Part shown: positions 6,139 through 7,829 of the stretch, one piece after another
Layout of the letters: each line of letters opens with the position of its first letter
Position numbering within the stretch: position 1 is the first letter of the stretch
Origin: a bacterium
Lineage (GTDB): Bacteria; Latescibacterota; UBA2968; GCA-2709665
NCBI GenBank assembly: GCA_027619145.1
Contig: JAQCGA010000171.1
Location: 1-7,829, forward strand
Reading direction: 5' to 3'
DNA: 7,829 nucleotides
Notes under the pieces: generated by a model
The model's database searches: none
Told to the model about the DNA's origin: nothing
Seen by the model: only the letters and a program-made list of their open reading frames with translations
Translations under genes and position numbers: made by a program

Positions 6139-7829
6139 TTACTCCAGTGAGCCCAGGTCTACCTGGAAGGACCAGGAAGAAGATACTCCCTCGGGGGTGC
6201 GTTTGAAAGAATACCGCCCAGAAAATGAAAAAACGGCTCCGGACCAGCTCAATCGGGTTCCGAAGGCCTGTCCGGAGCCGGAGAGGACTTGCAACCGGGA
6301 GCCACCCCACACATCGGGTTCAAACATGTAGATGCGGGCCTCGTATGCCGTGGTGTGGAAGCGAGTGAACCAGAGATCCAGACGCGGCCCAGAAGAACGC
6401 CCCAGACGCAGATCTGCCGCAGTAGCCGCACCAATTCCTCGCCGGGCCGGGGTGGCCCCCCGGGTGATTTCGGTCCAGGCCCGGATACGGAACTCGGGAG
6501 GGTGTAAGCTGTAGGCCACACGGTACCGTTTGCGGAGGCGAGGACCCGTACGGCTGGAAGTGGTCACGGTTTCTTGCTGTGTACCCAGGGTGAGATCCAG
6601 GTTCTGGTGGCGAGACAGGCGCTGAGTCATAGAGAAGGTGAAGCGTTCCCCCCGGGAAGGTAGTGGCGCATCGGTTTCGGGGAGCAGACGTCCGTGGCGG
6701 TCCAGGTCGAGTTGGATTCGGGTGCCCTTGCGTGGCGCCCAGGCGGCCCCGGCAAAGAGGCCCCATTCATTGTGCGGCCATCCGCTGTAGGCGGAGAAGG
6801 CGGCTGCGTGGGGGGCGTAATACGAGGGATCATACCGGCGGGCGAGGACGGTGAGACGGAGGGTATTGAACCGGAGGGTCGTACCGGACAGCCATGCGGT
6901 TTCCGGTCCGGGTGCGAGTTCGCCAAAGAGGGCAACGTTGCGCACTGAAAGGTTCCAATTGAGCCCGACCGGGGTCTGTTGTTGGCGGGGTGGACCGGAG
7001 GTGAGAACAGGGGCGGAAAAGGCGAGGTGGCACAGGGAGAGCCCCACCTTGCCAAAGGGCAGGCGGCTGGTAAGTCGCAGGCTGACGATACGTTCGGTAA
7101 GCGCGTGTTTTCGGCTTTTTTGCAAGGGGGAGACGTGTTCGCCTCCCCGCCGGATGGCGGCGTTCTCGGTACTGTCGGTGGCGGCATCCCAGGTGGCGCG
7201 GCCTGCAAAGGCGGACCAGGTGAGGAAGCCTGGGAGGCTTTCGAGATAGATTCCTCGAAGGGCGCCTTCTTCGGTGCTGGAGCGTGAACCGATGCGGCTG
7301 TTGCTGGACGGTCTGGCCCAGGCCAGGCCGGTGGCAGAACGGTCCTGGCGGCTGAAGAGCAGGCCCTGACCCATACCCGGCCGAAAGTCGCCGAGCAACA
7401 GGCGGTGCAGACCTGGAAGTGCAGACAGGAGGAGGTAGCCAGAAACGAAGTCGGCGATGCCGGATTCTTTCGGGTCGCGTTCGGTAAGTATCAAAGATTC
7501 GGTGTGGGCTCCAAGCCGGAATTCGGTGCGCTGATAAAGGCGCAGATTGGGCCAGGTGGACTTCAGGCCGGATGGGCGTGAGAGGCGGGTTCGGGTTTGG
7601 GCAAAGAAGCGGGGTTCTGTACGTGTGGTGAGATAGGGAGTGATGGCGTCGAAGGTGTCTGGAGGGATGATGCTACGCAGGGCGTTGAGGGTTTCGAACG
7701 GTCCGTGTTTTTTTCGGTAAGAAGTAATGAGGTGAGCGGTTTCGTGGGAGAGCCAGGGAAGATGTGCCAGGTCTTCTTCGGATGCGTGGTTGAGATCCAG
7801 GCGCAGGCCGTCTAGATCTTCGAGGGCGG
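6139..7829 (-). CDS. Helix-hairpin-helix protein with C-terminal barrel-like domain, N-terminus missing
   Basis: The frame is open from the right edge to TAA at 6139-6141, giving 563 codons with 562 complete residues in view; the start and any signal peptide lie outside. At 7681-7800 is a ComEA-like helix-hairpin-helix: LDLNHASEEDLAHLPWL, then ETAHLITSYRKKHGPFETL, followed by a second half-motif, PPDTFDAITPYL. Such motifs bind the DNA backbone non-specifically. The remaining ~450 residues are rich in alternating polar and aromatic or hydrophobic strands (for example RLLLGDFRPGMGQGLLFSRQ and RIQLDLDRHGRLL) with many arginines and glycines. They resemble the barrel-like C-terminus of Bacteroidota HhH proteins, where a G-D-F-x-x-x-x-G-Q-G-L motif recurs. 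I infer an envelope protein, perhaps outer membrane; its function in this family is not known to me. A TTG at 7492-7494 is an internal leucine, not the start. No terminator is visible before the sbcD promoter region. Confidence 0.85.
   Translation of the reverse strand, partial: ALEDLDGLRLDLNHASEEDLAHLPWLSHETAHLITSYRKKHGPFETLNALRSIIPPDTFDAITPYLTTRTEPRFFAQTRTRLSRPSGLKSTWPNLRLYQRTEFRLGAHTESLILTERDPKESGIADFVSGYLLLSALPGLHRLLLGDFRPGMGQGLLFSRQDRSATGLAWARPSSNSRIGSRSSTEEGALRGIYLESLPGFLTWSAFAGRATWDAATDSTENAAIRRGGEHVSPLQKSRKHALTERIVSLRLTSRLPFGKVGLSLCHLAFSAPVLTSGPPRQQQTPVGLNWNLSVRNVALFGELAPGPETAWLSGTTLRFNTLRLTVLARRYDPSYYAPHAAAFSAYSGWPHNEWGLFAGAAWAPRKGTRIQLDLDRHGRLLPETDAPLPSRGERFTFSMTQRLSRHQNLDLTLGTQQETVTTSSRTGPRLRKRYRVAYSLHPPEFRIRAWTEITRGATPARRGIGAATAADLRLGRSSGPRLDLWFTRFHTTAYEARIYMFEPDVWGGSRLQVLSGSGQAFGTRLSWSGAVFSFSGRYSFKRTPEGVSSSWSFQVDLGSLE

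Noticed and set aside
7492..7494. TTG as start of the HhH gene
   Set aside because: The frame continues upstream with clear helix-hairpin-helix sequence to the window edge, so this is an internal leucine.

Overview
All genes read on the minus strand, so transcription runs from position 7829 toward position 1. The window is densely coded; the longest gap between genes is 145 bases (5994-6138), so there is no gene-free stretch over 300 bases. In transcription order it holds: (1) the C-terminal part of a helix-hairpin-helix (ComEA-like) protein fused to a long beta-rich, barrel-like region; (2) sbcD, broken by one in-frame amber codon; (3) sbcC, complete at 1016 residues; (4) a DUF4837-type lipoprotein; (5) the N-terminal 141 residues of a DUF502-type membrane protein that runs off the left edge. 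I saw no RNA genes, CRISPR arrays, insertion sequences or long repeats.

The organism is probably a member of Bacteroidota/Rhodothermota or a close FCB-group relative, with medium GC. DUF4837 lipoproteins and HhH proteins with a barrel-like C-terminus are characteristic of that group. Some starts lack a clear Shine-Dalgarno site, which is also common there. The wording of the SbcC and SbcD N-termini also reminds me of Chloroflexota homologues. That is a memory-based impression only.

The central unit is sbcDC. SbcD (Mre11-like nuclease) and SbcC (Rad50-like ATPase) normally form one complex that trims DNA ends and opens hairpins and palindromes. Their reading frames overlap by four bases (ATGA), the usual sign of translational coupling. 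The DUF4837 gene starts 61 bases after sbcC with a good ribosome binding site and probably shares the transcript. A promoter-like site lies about 85 bases upstream of sbcD. A second candidate lies between the DUF4837 and DUF502 genes.

The most notable observation is the TAG at 5289-5291 inside sbcD. It falls right after the last nuclease motif (GHIH), where related proteins carry glutamine, so one C-to-T change (CAG to TAG) explains it. The same frame continues cleanly for 184 more codons and still overlaps sbcC. Just after the stop there is a GGAGGG motif 9 bases before a GTG codon, within a GC-rich hairpin. The choices are a recent nonsense mutation, a sequencing error, readthrough or suppression, or a two-piece SbcD made by reinitiation. 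Genome-wide TAG recoding is unlikely because none of the neighbouring genes contains an internal TAG.
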